A stretch of 29,173 bases of DNA from a virus. Positions within the stretch are counted from its first letter, which is position 1, and the number at the start of each line of letters is the position of its first letter. This document shows, in pieces, positions 29,161-29,173 of this stretch. Made by a program: the position numbers and the translations under genes. The notes under the pieces were generated by a model. It saw only the letters and a list, made by a program, of their open reading frames with translations. It had not been told where the DNA came from and ran no database searches. The stretch spans positions 1 through 29,173 of the IMG/VR virus record IMGVR_UViG_3300017917_003343, one strand, 5' to 3'.

Positions 29161-29173
29161 TGTTAAAGCGTGA
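29160..29173 (+). CDS. Start of the next gene (partial)
   Basis: The TAATG overlap at 29158-29162 opens a frame reading MLKR to the window edge. The same stop-start coupling occurs elsewhere in this operon. No product can be given. Confidence 0.35.

Noticed and set aside
1-29173. CRISPR array or rRNA/tRNA gene
   Set aside because: No regularly spaced repeats longer than 13 bases and no rRNA or full tRNA fold were found on either strand by reading.

Overview
The window looks like the early/replication region of a tailed phage, or phage-derived element, infecting a Bacteroidota host. The DNA is AT-rich and almost entirely coding. Genes are small, tightly packed and overlap by a few bases. Most starts lack a Shine-Dalgarno sequence and follow an A/T-rich 'taatt' leader. 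Several promoters carry the Bacteroidota -7 box TAnnTTTG. No virion structural gene is visible. The mix of family A polymerase, DnaB-type helicase, primase, Sak4-like ATPase, SSB-like protein and exonuclease, with a leftward RepL-like gene, resembles crAss-like and related gut phages. That placement is inference.

Layout. 1-778: leftward genes, including a RepL-like winged-helix protein. 779-989: a divergent control region with C-tracts and an inverted repeat, a candidate origin or regulatory region. 990-10919: rightward accessory genes, including many one-helix microproteins, a glucosaminidase and a radical SAM enzyme, separated in the first 4 kb by strongly structured intergenic DNA. 11172-22641: the replication block, with Pol A, an SF2 helicase, a probable helicase loader, a DnaB-type helicase split by a group I intron carrying a GIY-YIG nuclease gene, an Nmad1-like protein, a Sak4-like ATPase, an SSB-like protein and a TOPRIM primase.

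22628-26794 is the most notable part: a compact ubiquitin-like gene set. It holds a beta-grasp protein between two terminators, an E2-like candidate, a JAB/MPN isopeptidase and a ThiF/E1-like adenylating enzyme, followed by an unrecognised protein and two PD-(D/E)XK nucleases. The JAB gene is interrupted by a second group I intron inserted exactly inside the zinc-binding JAMM motif, between the first His (H87) and the Ser (S88) of H-S-H. Joining 24265 to 25377 restores H-x-H-x7-S-x2-D in frame. The intron carries a LAGLIDADG endonuclease gene on the opposite strand. The JAB enzyme can therefore be active only after RNA splicing.

How the parts may work together: the replication proteins form a nearly complete replisome, and the Ubl/E2/JAB/E1 genes lie between primase and exonuclease in the same transcription direction. 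This suggests a protein-modification or sulfur-transfer step tied to phage DNA replication or to host takeover. That functional link is inferred from gene order only.
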